Below, one piece after another: positions 46,201 through 56,600 of a DNA stretch of 64,000 nucleotides. This stretch comes from Owenia fusiformis. Lineage: Eukaryota; Annelida; Polychaeta; Sabellida; Oweniidae. The notes beneath the pieces were generated by a model that was not told the DNA's origin, made no database searches, and was given only the letters and a program-made list of their open reading frames with translations. Location of the stretch: assembly GCA_903813345.2 (NCBI GenBank), contig CAIIXF020000006.1:12714348-12778347 (forward strand), given 5' to 3'. A program made the translations under genes and the position numbers. Numbering within the stretch: the stretch's first letter is position 1; each line of letters starts with the position of its first letter.

Positions 46201-48046
46201 AGGTAGTACCCCCACATCTATGACCTACAGAGTGGGACTAGATGACCTTGATATTCAGGGAACATGGAAGTGGATAGATGGAACTACATTCAGAGAGGAC
46301 TTAGTGTGAGTTGTTATTCTTATAGAGATTATTATTCTTTTATGATAAAACAACAGAATGTTATTACATATGAAACAACACAACTTAAAATATGGTATAA
46401 CAATCATTCGCACCCTCAATATTATAAATTACATATATTTTTGATTCATTACCTTATTCATAATACTATTAATATTGGAATTTGTTTTAGTCAATGGGAG
46501 AAATCGCCGAATGATTGGGATGACAGAAGTAGTTGCAACTTCATCTACAAGGACGGCACCTATCACACTGTCCAGTGTGGGGCCCAGTGGCTTACGGGAT
46601 ATATATGTCAGAAAACAGTTGGAGGAAGTAAGTATAATTTTGATTTATCAAACAGATGTTCAGCAACAAAACGGCCTCAACTTGATAAAGCCCCTCAGAG
46701 TTTCCCATAAAAGAATGACTAAATACGAAATTTGCAAGTGGTTCTAGGAAATGTCAGTCTTGCAAAGAGGCCAAATGATTGCATTTGACCAATGCTAAAA
46801 CATCACGTATGAGTCTTGTTTTGTTTTAATAAAACAATCACCATCTAAATCTTCTAGCCGGTGGACCAACAACAAGCTGTCCGTTTGGTTGGCGTGAGAG
46901 GGATGGGAAGTGTTATTTATTCAGCTCCAAAGCCTCCTCAGCACGACTAAACTGGGATGATGCCAGGAAATCCTGTCAGAATATGATGGCTGGTGGTGAG
47001 CTCATGTCCGTTGAGAACCAGGATGAATCGGTAAGACCTTTCGGACCTTTCTCTGCATGACATCATACTACAAGCGTTTGCGTATATACTATATCACCAT
47101 GCCAATCGGGCTTATATAATAAGATCAGGTATATATGAACGTGGAATTACCGAAGTTTGTGTGTTTATTTAAGGAATATATACGTGATGTCACTGGGCTT
47201 ATTTGGATAAATGACCCTAAATGGCCTGGGTGGTGGACAGGGCTCAATGATCTCCCCAATGGTGACAAAGGACCTTGGAAATGGACCGATGGAAGTGAAT
47301 ATAAAGACAGTCTAATGTAAGTGGTGATAGCCTTCCTTTTTGATTTTGTTTTACTACAATCCATACCATTTATCGTAATTGAATTATCGTGTACTATCAA
47401 ATGTTACAGAACTATAACCTTACTTGAACATTGTTTCAGAGAATGGGTTCGCCATCCCGAAGTGTTCGGTAACCCCGAGTGCACAGCTGTTGACACCCAA
47501 GGAATGTATTATGCCTTTGATTGTACCTCAAGGCGGTCATCTATCTGTATTACAGGGACTGGCTCAGGAGGTCCTCAAAGTATGTTATATATTTGAAAGA
47601 GAATTGATTGTAACATTACAGAAGCAAATCAGATTTCACGATACTCGTGACTAACATAGTTAAATTGGTCACTTGGACCCTCAAGCAGTTTTAAATTCTG
47701 AAAGTCTTATTATGCAATAATTTCTTAGTTGCCTCATAAGTATTATTTTTTCTAAATAAGAATTCCCAAGGACAATATCCCATAAACAAAAAATTAGTCG
47801 CTCATAAATCATGTGAACCATTGTAAATGACACTTTAACAGTTTTAACTTCATTCTAACTTCAGCCTCGGGTCTGTCTGCAACAACGCCAGGGCAAAAAG
47901 CAGGAATAGCGATAGGTGTAATTGTGCTTGTAGCCTTGCTGGCTGTTCTAGCATTGGTTGTCTATAAAATGAGGACTGGCCCTAGACCACCAAAGGCCAC
48001 AGGGGGCATCGCTAACATTCTATATGGAAAAGAGGGAGATGCTTAA
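37181..48046 (+). CDS. Multi-CTLD type I membrane receptor A (mannose-receptor-like), complete
   Basis: Twenty-eight exons join in phase to 1352 residues plus TAA. Exon 1 (37181-37229) encodes the signal peptide MDIKICVALFTLYLTA. Exons 2-19 encode CTLD1-6, exons 20-21 a permuted CTLD module, exons 22-27 CTLD7-8, and exon 28 the membrane helix and tail. Each CTLD is built from three exons with the fixed phase pattern 1-0-2-1, so whole domains are exchangeable units. Unlike vertebrate mannose receptors there is no cysteine-rich or fibronectin II domain before CTLD1. CTLD1, 3, 4 and 6 keep the residues for a mannose-type calcium site. The likely role is surface binding and uptake of glycoconjugates or microbes. 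No stop or frameshift interrupts it. The relation to MRC1 or PLA2R1 is by architecture only, and orthology is not claimed. Confidence 0.92.
37349..38953 (+). other. Receptor A CTLD1 (sugar-binding type)
   Basis: Exons 37349-37494, 37830-37963 and 38823-38953, residues about 17-153. CPSGWKSLAGKCIF opens the domain; GFWWTGL is the core WIGL-type strand. EPNNMNGQEHC followed by SNDDNC supplies the EPN, acidic and ND positions of calcium site 2 with mannose-type specificity. It closes with RRGYICKF. The intron before the third exon holds a mariner-like element. Confidence 0.9.
38183..38767. mobile_element. Mariner-like nonautonomous TIR element in receptor A intron 3
   Basis: TACAGGGTGGTCAAAAAATG at the left pairs with CATTTTTTACCACCTTGTA at the right, and the pairing continues over more than 100 bases (CATATCTTCGTCATTTTGGG with TAAAATGACAAAGATATGAG). 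TA flanks both ends. No transposase. Confidence 0.8.
39386..40329 (+). other. Receptor A CTLD2 (calcium site degraded)
   Basis: Exons 39386-39543, 39915-40072, 40214-40329. CDHDWVRGGPNCYYIS, GWWIGANDLPNGDKGP, then EPTNAAGSTNFC and FYDGDC. Asn of EPN is replaced by Thr and the acidic and ND positions are lost, so calcium-dependent sugar binding is unlikely. Confidence 0.9.
40491..41380 (+). other. Receptor A CTLD3 (sugar-binding type)
   Basis: Exons 40491-40654, 40834-40964, 41247-41380. CPDGWESGVKQCFFF, GWVWTGLNDRDQGERC, EPNSFGGVEHC and FNDANC. Full set of site-2 residues. The linker after it carries the RKKR site. Confidence 0.9.
41573..42577 (+). other. Receptor A CTLD4 (sugar-binding type) with basic site at its start
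   Basis: Exons 41573-41730, 42085-42212, 42447-42577. Starts RKKRQSTACPDGWLAGAG; RKKR is residues 441-444. NWWTGLKRD, EPNNLKGEEHC and FNDASC give a complete mannose-type site. Confidence 0.9.
41829..41971. repeat. GGTCACATTTGCTC-type foldback element (member 3)
   Basis: GCCTCAGTCACATTTGCTCT and CGGCGGCCGT at the left pair with ACGACCGCCGTA and GCTCAAATGTGACTGAAGC at the right. It lies in the intron between the first two exons of CTLD4. Confidence 0.7.
42732..43640 (+). other. Receptor A CTLD5 (EPN kept, other ligands lost)
   Basis: Exons 42732-42895, 43105-43250, 43522-43640. CAPEFFNFGQSCYFFS, GWWTGLNNGPNDNAVNW, EPNNFNGNQLC, and YRARDC where an ND pair would be. The EPN alone is not expected to hold calcium tightly. 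Confidence 0.9.
44017..44845 (+). other. Receptor A CTLD6 (sugar-binding type)
   Basis: Exons 44017-44171, 44347-44480, 44700-44845. CPSSYSYDSKSNSCYYIE, YWVGLNDADQKSRCNPWEW, EPNNFDGNEHC and MNDGNC: complete site-2 residues. Confidence 0.9.
45028..45616 (+). other. Receptor A permuted CTLD module: C-half exon 20 then N-half exon 21
   Basis: Exon 20 (45028-45174) reads like the last third of a CTLD: GKCLILTNWRYRDTDP, WWWEDC, ALCEMP, with three cysteines but no EPN. Exon 21 (45395-45616) reads like the first part of a CTLD: TCPSDFTIQVDSSCYKI, AWCKAQNPAADLATIDN, FSIKKWNG, with three cysteines. Both exons are bounded by phase-1 introns. Together they hold the six cysteines of one long-form CTLD in reversed half order; the usual middle exon is absent. 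The paralogue has the same arrangement, so both halves are probably functional. Confidence 0.75.
45787..46627 (+). other. Receptor A CTLD7 (non-canonical)
   Basis: Exons 45787-45953, 46160-46305, 46491-46627. GNWRKRGNSCYMFS, YRVGLDD, GTWKWIDG, SPNDWDDRSSC, YHTVQC, GYICQK. SPN replaces EPN and the ND is lost. Confidence 0.9.
46858..47579 (+). other. Receptor A CTLD8 (non-canonical)
   Basis: Exons 46858-47030, 47174-47316, 47440-47579. CPFGWRERDGKCYLFS, GWWTGLNDLPNGDKGPWKW, HPEVFGNPEC, YYAFDC, SSICIT. No EPN. The LPNGDKGP segment matches CTLD2. Confidence 0.9.
47865..48046 (+). other. Receptor A exon 28: transmembrane helix and cytoplasmic tail
   Basis: A Thr/Ser-rich stalk is followed by a 22-residue hydrophobic helix starting AGIAIGVIVLVALLAVL, then the stop-transfer residues KMR and a 26-residue tail with PRPPKATGG and ANILYGKEGDA. 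The NxLY pattern resembles the tyrosine uptake signal of the mannose receptor tail (FENTLY, from memory). Stop TAA 48044-48046. Confidence 0.9.
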
Positions 48047-48173
48047 ACCGTTGTTAAAGCTATTGGTTTATAACTTCCACGGCCAACGTTACTGTTCACG
48101 AGGTTATTTACATTAGTAATCACCTGATCTCCTGTGTGTTAATCCGTCGTATAGATTAATATCATGTGATGTG

Positions 48174-48179
48174 AATAAA
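48174..48179 (+). terminator. Candidate polyadenylation signal of receptor A
   Basis: AATAAA 128 bases after the stop codon. Confidence 0.6.
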
Positions 48180-48195
48180 AATGAAACAATAGCTG

Positions 48196-48300
48196 AAACA
48201 TATTCATGCAATCCTTTTTATAATGTGCAAAAACATATTCTTGCAATCTTTTTTATAATGTGCAAAAACATATTCTTGCAATCCTTTTTATGATGTGCAA
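48196..48300 (+). repeat. Three tandem 35-base units
   Basis: Units at 48196, 48231 and 48266, each AAACATATTC-T/A-TGCAATC followed by TTTTTATAATGTGCAA with one or two changes, just downstream of the receptor A polyadenylation signal. Confidence 0.9.
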
Positions 48301-48481
48301 TATGTTAAAAATCAAATCAGACCATTATACTGTTATATTGTTATGTATTATAGAATAAAGCACTGCTTGTCATAATCATTATTTGCAACTGTTTAATATT
48401 TGCTTTAACTTTTATGAATGAAAACATTCTATCGGAACATTAATGTCAAGCTCAACACATATCACTGGTGATGTTGGTTTA

Positions 48482-48914
48482 ACAAAATGACGGAACGTCG
48501 AATGTACGATTTTCTTTTTTCCTTATTTCACGCGGTGTAGGCGGAATCCCCACGACGTTTTTTCTCACAAACGTATATCAGTATCATATGTTTCAGAAAA
48601 TGAACATGTTTGCGAAAAAATAGCTCAGAAGACAGCAGAATCGTCGATTTAATTCCTCACTTAAGTTACATAAACGGTTTGGGTTAAAAGTGCAGATCTT
48701 AACTGTTTTTCAAAATACCGTTTGTGTTACTTAAGTGAGGAATTAAATCGACGATTATGTTGTCTTCTGAACTATTTGTTCGCAAATATGTGCATTTTCT
48801 TAAACATATGCTACTGATACACGTTTGTGATAAAAAATAATGTGGGAAATCTGCCTACAACGTGTGAAATAAGGAAAAAAGAAAAATCGTACCTTCGATG
48901 TTCCGACATTTTAT
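48482..48914. repeat. Long foldback, arms about 200 bases
   Basis: ACAAAATGACGGAACGTCGA, AATCGTCGATTTAATTCCTC and ACTTAAGTTACATAAACGGT on the left pair with ACCGTTTGTGTTACTTAAGT, GAGGAATTAAATCGACGATT and TTCGATGTTCCGACATTTTA on the right. Unequal divergence between arms suggests an old insertion. Confidence 0.8.
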
Positions 48915-50656
48915 TACCGAAACGAACCGTTTCGGTAACCACCGTAATCGAGTGGATCACTAATGACATATCGTAGCCATAGCAGCCGTTGCTTGTCCTC
49001 AAAAATTCCTGTATATCAAAGCTTAAACTGAATCAGGGATATACTCATTATGGTCGGTATACTAGATATAGTATACCGGAGTTGTTATTTGTCAAGGTGT
49101 CCCAGTGCATGAAGGAATTTTACTGTTCAATGAGTCGGTAATGAAAATGGTAAAAAAAATGCCACAGCCTCTCGGAGTGTAAAGATTTTTGCTCTTCCAT
49201 GATTTTTTGAGATTGAATTGATAGAATTTCCACTACCTTTTTGGCATAAACGTATGTCAGGATTATACGTTTCAGAAATGCTAAGCATTGTCGACCGAAT
49301 TAGTTCGCTAGACGTCAAAATGTATCGGCAAAATGTGAACGTTACTACGACAATAGATAATATAATGTTATTTGTTAGACACAGTGCAATTAATAACTCT
49401 TAATTGTGTCATTTCCATAGTCCTGCTTCTTACTTGATAGTTTCAAAACGTTTTGCCCAGAGGCTGACGGTATTGCCGATAAAGTCATTTAGAATTTCTG
49501 AAAATGAAAACCACTTGTTACCGTTGGTCTTTAAGGTTCACTGGCTTCTCATTACCTCGATGGGTTGCAGTGAGACAAAAATCAAGGGAGTTCACGTTTG
49601 ATCCACCGAGTCCCAATCTTCACAAAGGTGTGACGTCTTTTTGTGTACGGTATTTCGGATGTTGGGTGATTTCAACACTTAGATTTCAGGATGGGGTTAT
49701 GCATTCAGAAGTTTGTACCAAAAGGTAATGAAGATTCTGCCCAAATCTCGTACAATTGTTAAAAAATCTTGCCAAAATTTCAACCAGGATGTTATGTCAT
49801 AATATTTTGTCCGGCTTGTCCAGTTCAATCACATCTACAGTGCTGAGGGTGCTGAGAGACATATAAGCTGGTTTTTGATATTTGTGGAGAAGCTTGTATA
49901 CCCATGTTTACTCGTGGTTCAAGAAATCTTTCTGCTTACTCATGAAACAAGGTACTTGACATTATATGTAATCAATGTTACATTGTTGTTATCACTTGTC
50001 ACTGTTAAAAACCATTCGTAAAATAAGCTATTATTTATCATTGATTGGAATAGGTGAAAAAACAGAGATTATGCTCATCAAAGTCACAAATTTCAGATAA
50101 CGATTGTGGGTATGTAACTTGACGCGGCCAATCACCCCTTCGCACAGCCTTATCTTACTACTCAGAGCGACATGATGTGCTTGGTGTGACATACTTTATC
50201 TTTAATTGTTTTTATGTCAATTTTGTTTCATCAATAAATTAAAACATTGACAAATACTGACATGTGTTAGACGTTGTCAATTTTTTATTTTGGATGACAT
50301 TGTGTTTTTTCTTTTTTACTCGATCAGCGTCATTGCATAATACACAAAATGGATCTGGTTGGCTCCACGATTTATTATTTTGGAGTCTATCAAACACCCT
50401 TGACTTAACGATCCCCTATCGTATCATATATATGATTGGCCTCTTTATCAAGACTTAAATGTTTTGATTGGCATTGAACACATCTAAAGAGGCCCTGAGA
50501 CAATCAAACTATTCGAAAGTGCTCTTAAGAAATTCATGTGAGAATCATATCCGAATTATAACCTGCTTTATTTAAAACCCGGACCCACCCCCGAGGAGGC
50601 GGAATGCTATAAGGATTCACAATTATTCAATTTTTATCTCAGGCATAACTAAAATT

Positions 50657-53600
50657 ATGGAATTAAAGATCTGCATCTGTTTTTTTATTGCATTAATCAT
50701 ATATTCGGGTGAGTAAATTCATTATATTTGGCACAAATGCAAGACAACAACGCACGTTTCGCTTTATTGAAGGCAATGCTGTGATATACAGGGTGTTTCA
50801 TAATGACCGTCCCCCCATCAACCACCAATCCTGAATAGCATACCCCCATGTGTTATATATCATATGAACGCTTAGTCAATTCTGGACTTATTGAATCAAC
50901 TTTGATTAAGCTTAACATTTTTTACAACTTGATACATATCTCTATAAAAGGTACCCATTTTAGCTTTAGCATAGAATCTGAAATAGTCAAAGAAATGCCC
51001 AGAGAGCTCTAAATAATACAATGGATAATATAGCGATCTGCTTTTCTCTTTAAATCCATCAGGAATAGTAGCCACAAATAATCATGCAAATTGAGGGGAT
51101 AGTGGCTACAAAATATAAGTTCACAAATTATGTTCTCAAAGACCAGGCATTCTAATATTTGGCACATAAGTCCAGAATTGAATACGCTTTATTATGGTAT
51201 ATAGATTATGGGGGCATGTGAAGTAGGATTGCCTGTGGATGGGGGGACGGTCATTATGAAACACCCTGTATATATCGACGACGTTCATATCATTGACCAT
51301 TATGCAATTAACTAGGACCTGATAGGATTTGATAGGACCTCCTACCCTTTTACACCTGCATGGAATAATGTAGTCAACGAGTGTTAGATTTGTTGTTTAT
51401 GTACAGGGGCGTAGCCAGCAATTCTTAAGAGAGGACGATTTTTGGGTTTGCATCACTGCGAGCGAAGCGATCCCCAAAAAGGGGTACACCCGGAAATTTT
51501 ACAACATTATATACATGTATGGTGCTTTCAAAGCATTCCAAACTATAATTTATCAATGTGTTTTTCAACAAATTTTCTTTTCTTTTTTCTTTTTTGAGGG
51601 GGTGGGGGAGGGTGCGATCGGCCATAATGTATAATCATATATATTCACCGGCATTTTATAAATCGACCAAATCTACTTTAAAGCTCAAGGGCAATGCCCA
51701 GGTGGTTGGAAAAGTCTAGCAGGAAAATGCGTCCTGTTTGATGACACGAGGTCAACGTGGCCAAACGCTGAGAGTTCTTGCATATCTAAGGGAGGCAGTC
51801 TGCTGCATGTTAAAGACATGAATATGAAGGTGAGAAGATCCCTAAAGTAAGCATAATATCTGTGATTCAGTATTAACTTGAGGAAATGTCCAAAGACATA
51901 AAAATTAGCAATATACTAACCATTTTATAGACTGTGGTATTTTATAATGCAGAATGCTATTGCTCAAGAATTGTCAACACGGCCCGTTGGTTTCTGGTGG
52001 ACGGGACTTCATAAGTCAACCAGCGTCCAGTGCCAACCGAAATGGAGATGGAATGACGACCCTAACATGGCAACCAACATGTAAGATTATACAAACTAAT
52101 GCAGATATGCACTCTCAAGAATATACGTCGTGTGTTTGCCAAAATTAAGGTCAGGGTCACATGTTATTTTTCGAATTTGAATCACTCCTTCCCCAAAGTG
52201 TCTACATCTCTCACTTTTGCACAGCGAGTGCACTAATGTACCTAGAAAAGAATGTAAAGAAGAATGTTTTGTTAAAATGTATAAAAAACAAGAAAATTCA
52301 GTGAAAAAATCTGAAAATTTTCAGAAATTTTTTTCACTGAATTTTCTCGTTTTTTATACATTTTACAAAACAAATCTTCTCACCAGTCTTTTCTAGGCAC
52401 ATAAGTGCACCTTTTGCGCAAAACTGGAAGATGTAGACAATGTGTGGAAGGAGTGATTCCTGTTTGAAAAATAACATGTGACTCAATTGAGGAATGCAGA
52501 AAAATTCCAAACATGCACCCTGGCCTTAACTGTCATTTAAATATTTAATTAATAAGCACATTCATGTGGTTTTCATTTTAGAAATTGGATAAAAGAGCCA
52601 AATAACATGAATGGTGTCGAACATTGTGTTGAGATTCTAAAGAATGGTCTATCTAATGATGACAACTGTGCAGCAAGAAGAGGCTACATCTGCAAATTGT
52701 CAAATGGCGCATGTACGATTAAATATAATAAAAAGATATGTTTATTCCTAATAAAGCGAAGTCAGAAAATAATCAAATTATAGTGAATAATATATTTTTT
52801 GAAAAATATTGTTTTTAGAAGTCAAAATGAACGACGCCTGAATGTGTAGCCATATATTCATTCGTTGTTTTGTAATATAATTCCAGCACAATGTGACCAT
52901 GATTGGGTTCAAGGGGGTCCAAACTGTTACTATATCAGTACTAGGAGTGACACAACGAAGACAGACTGGAACACTGCCAGATCTTTGTGTCAGCAATCTA
53001 AATCTGGGGCTGATCTTATGTGGATTGACTCTCCTGCAGAAGCGGTAAATTGAAAAACTAAAAAGTTAATATTTAACCTTGACAATGCGTTGAGTATTCA
53101 GAATTGTATTCATTACAATGCATTTATAAGTCCCCCTCCCCTATAAACATTTGCATAAAAATATTATTATCATGATGTTGTTATAGTTGTTTTGTTATGG
53201 TTACTATTCATTTTTAATGCTAGGCATGGTTGAAAGATCGGATAACCAAGCTTTGGACAATACGTGGAGCAGCAGGAAGCAGGGGTTGGTGGATTGGGGC
53301 TAATGATCTACCGAATGGTGATAAAGGACCATACATGTGGAATGATGGTCAGCAGTCGCAAGATGATCCAGAAATATATTTGTACGTTGAATGCAATCAT
53401 TGTCTTAAAAGAGAAGAGAAGCAAAGGGGCGATAAAGTGGATATATATTTAAGAATATAATTGGACTTCAATTTTAAAATTGGACACACGTCAGAATTCC
53501 GATTTTGCCTCGCTTGCAAAGAACATGTCAAAATTTAAGTTCCGGTGAATTTCTCTTCATATAATGCCTAATATGGAGTTTAATGAAAGATATTCAGTCT

Positions 53601-56600
53601 TGCAATTTATTTATATTAATCATAACAAGTTTACATAAAGATACTTTGTTTACGTTCCTTGAAGGGAATGGGATCAAGAACCTACTAATGCAGAAGGCAG
53701 TACAGCGCTATGCGGAGTATTTAACAATGGAGTGTTTTTTGACGAAGATTGCAACGACAAACTTAGACCTATTTGTCAAGGTGAATATATTGTAAATTTT
53801 CTATCTTACTAATGTCAATCAAGCCTCTGCGTCTCTCCAAATTCTCTCAAGCACCTGCTGGTTGGAGAAATATACAAACTGTCGTTCCAGTCAGAGCCGC
53901 TGATGAAACAACTTTGGGTCGCGGATTTGGTCGAATGGTTCAGGGCACTAGCTACATTGTAAATATAAGTCAAGCGAGGTGGCAATACTTAGCCAAGAAG
54001 GCCGTGAGTCTTTGAGATCACTGTATTTAATCATTCATCTTTATAATGTATTTTCTTCTACAGGGAGTGGTGGTACCTGTCCATCAGGTTGGGACGCTGG
54101 TGCTGGTCAGTGTTTCTACTTTGAATCGTCGAAATGGTCCACGTGGCAGGAAGCAAGACAGCAATGTATGCAAACTAGCATCGGTGGTAAACCTGCAGAT
54201 CTTGTAGCCATCAACTCACCACAAATACAGGTAAGCTTTTCTTATATTGATTTTATAAGTGTGACATGCACTTTTATAAATACTTTCAAATATTAAATAT
54301 TGTTGGTACAACTGATTATTCCTACCCAATGTATACTACTTCTCAACACAGCACATACTGAGACTGTACTAATATGCCACCTTTAAAAAGGTTTAGTAAC
54401 TACTGTATCACATGATCTAGGTCACATGATCATGTACTTTAGTGTTGGGCCTGCTTTTGAATCTTCTGGATGTGGTTAGTTCCAAGCTGACTTACTTTAC
54501 CATATGCCCACACTCACAGTCCAAGTAGCTTTATTGTCAGGCATTCCACCAACAGTACTGCACTGGCAGACTGGTCACTCTTTTGTAATGTTTTACATTT
54601 TATGAATTAAGGTAGTTCTACACTTTCATGGATTAAGGTAGTTTTCACTCTTTTGTAGGCTAATTTATATGTTAAGGTAGTTGTCACTCTTTTGTGATTT
54701 ATCTTTTAAGGTAGTTGTGCATTAAGGTAGTTGTACAAATTATAGATGATCAATACATGATCAATAAGGAAATTGACTGATATAATATATGATATAATAT
54801 AAAATATTTTATAAATTTCTCTTGTTTATTTATTTTGGACAAAACGTCCCTCACATAAGTCTCAAATATTTATTCACTAGTCAAACATATAATACGGATA
54901 AAATACTTTACTGAGCTTTCTAATGATTTATATGTTCATTTTATTTGTCAGCTTTAATACATTACAGGCCTTTGTGACCCAAAAACTGCAAGAGAAGGGC
55001 TTGGGTTGGATGTGGACCGGGCTGAATGATAGGGACCAAGGTGATAGGTGCAGCCCATATCTGTGGACAGATGGTACAAAGGCTGGCCCTGGCACTGTGT
55101 AAATGCGTTTAAAATAAATTTGCTGTATTGTATCACGGCGGTATAGAAATAAATAACGTTTGTTTCACAAAACAAAAAATAAAAAAGGAAACATTTAAAA
55201 AATCGCGTATGGAACCCAAGAATTCACAATTCATAAAAAGATTAAAAGAAAAGAGATGCGTTTATCAAGTAAACATGCGTGCTTTCCAAGTGCTTGATGT
55301 ATAGATGTAAAATTACTCTTTACTACTCATATTTAATACGTTATGTGTTCAAAACAGGACATGGGGGTCTGAACCCAACAGCTGGGGTGGCCTGGAGCAC
55401 TGTGGTGAAATCCTCAGGAATGGTGTGTTTAACGATGCGACTTGTACAGCTAAGAAAAGTTTCGCGTGCAAGGCTCCGGTACCTGCAAATCGTAAGAAAA
55501 TAGTTAGTACTGACGTATAAATTGATGATTAATTGCAGTAATTGCAGAAGAAACAGTAAGTCGAATGTTCACGCGGATATTCACACTCTGGTGGAGGATC
55601 TACGTGACTATGCGCATTCTAACGTAATATTAAGAACGTATCTTTATTCTACATCATGTGTTCGTTCAATCTGTAGGAAAGAAAAGGCAGACTCAATGCG
55701 CTGATGGCTGGCAGTACGGTGCTGGTAGATGTTTCAATTTCGTCAAAGGAAGTGTTAAGATGTCAGATGCTCAAACGAAATGCCGATCTATGGGAGCCGA
55801 TTTATTAAACGTTCCGTCTGCTCAAGTAAAGGTATCACAATCTAAATCCGCTACAGCTTACTTCAAATTATGTGCATTTGAAATAGAATATTATAATAAA
55901 AGGCTACAAATATAAAGGATAGGTATCGATATGGAGAACTGAATTCAACAATGTTTTTCTCTTAAACCAATCATTGAAAACATTCTGTAAAAAAACATGG
56001 TATTTTATGTAATGTTGACTGATTGACAACAATTTAATGCGAAAATTATTTAGAAATATTTTATATAACTGTTTTTGTTAACATTTTTTGTTTTTTTAGT
56101 GCAATTGTTTTTGCTCCTTTCTACCAATTTTTGAGAATGAAATAAAATGTCTTTCCGAACCTTGTTGACAAAATAGCATATACAACATGTTTTTGACCTC
56201 TCAATATTAATGTTATACATGTTGTGTTTATATCGTTTTGTTCCAATGAGGTTCGGAAAGATGTTTCATTTCACTCTGGAAACATGATACCAAGAACAAA
56301 ACAAGTGTTTGATGTGTTTTTAAAAACAATATAGATGAAAGTATGTATATCCATTTCAAATTATATTATTACCATTCAAAAGATAGCCATTAAATTGACA
56401 ATTTGTAAGATTTTCAGAAATTTTTGATGACTGGTTTAAGAGAAACGTGTGTTCAAAAAGTTCGCCATATCGATACCCATTCTTTAAAGTATTTCTCTGA
56501 TTCCCGTAGATGGAAGTTGAGCGACTAATAAGTGCGAACCCGGGTACCTGGTGGACAGGACTTAAGCGAGACGACAACCCATCATGTGTTCCAAAGTGGA

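Larger units (their letters stand above)
48047..50656. other. Spacer between receptor genes A and B
   Basis: No supportable gene. It contains the 35-base tandem repeat and the long foldback at 48482-48914; 49240-49310 resembles part of one foldback arm (CATAAACGTATGTCAG, TACGTTTCAGAAATG). Just upstream of gene B, GCTATAAGGA at about 50608 is a weak TATA-like candidate 49 bases before the ATG. Confidence 0.55.

Noticed and set aside
48196-48300. Possible CRISPR-like array
   Set aside because: Units are directly adjacent with no spacers, only three copies, and the genome is eukaryotic.
53812-54015. 67-codon open frame in receptor B intron 7
   Set aside because: Gene A has nothing equivalent, and the exons on both sides splice in phase without it.
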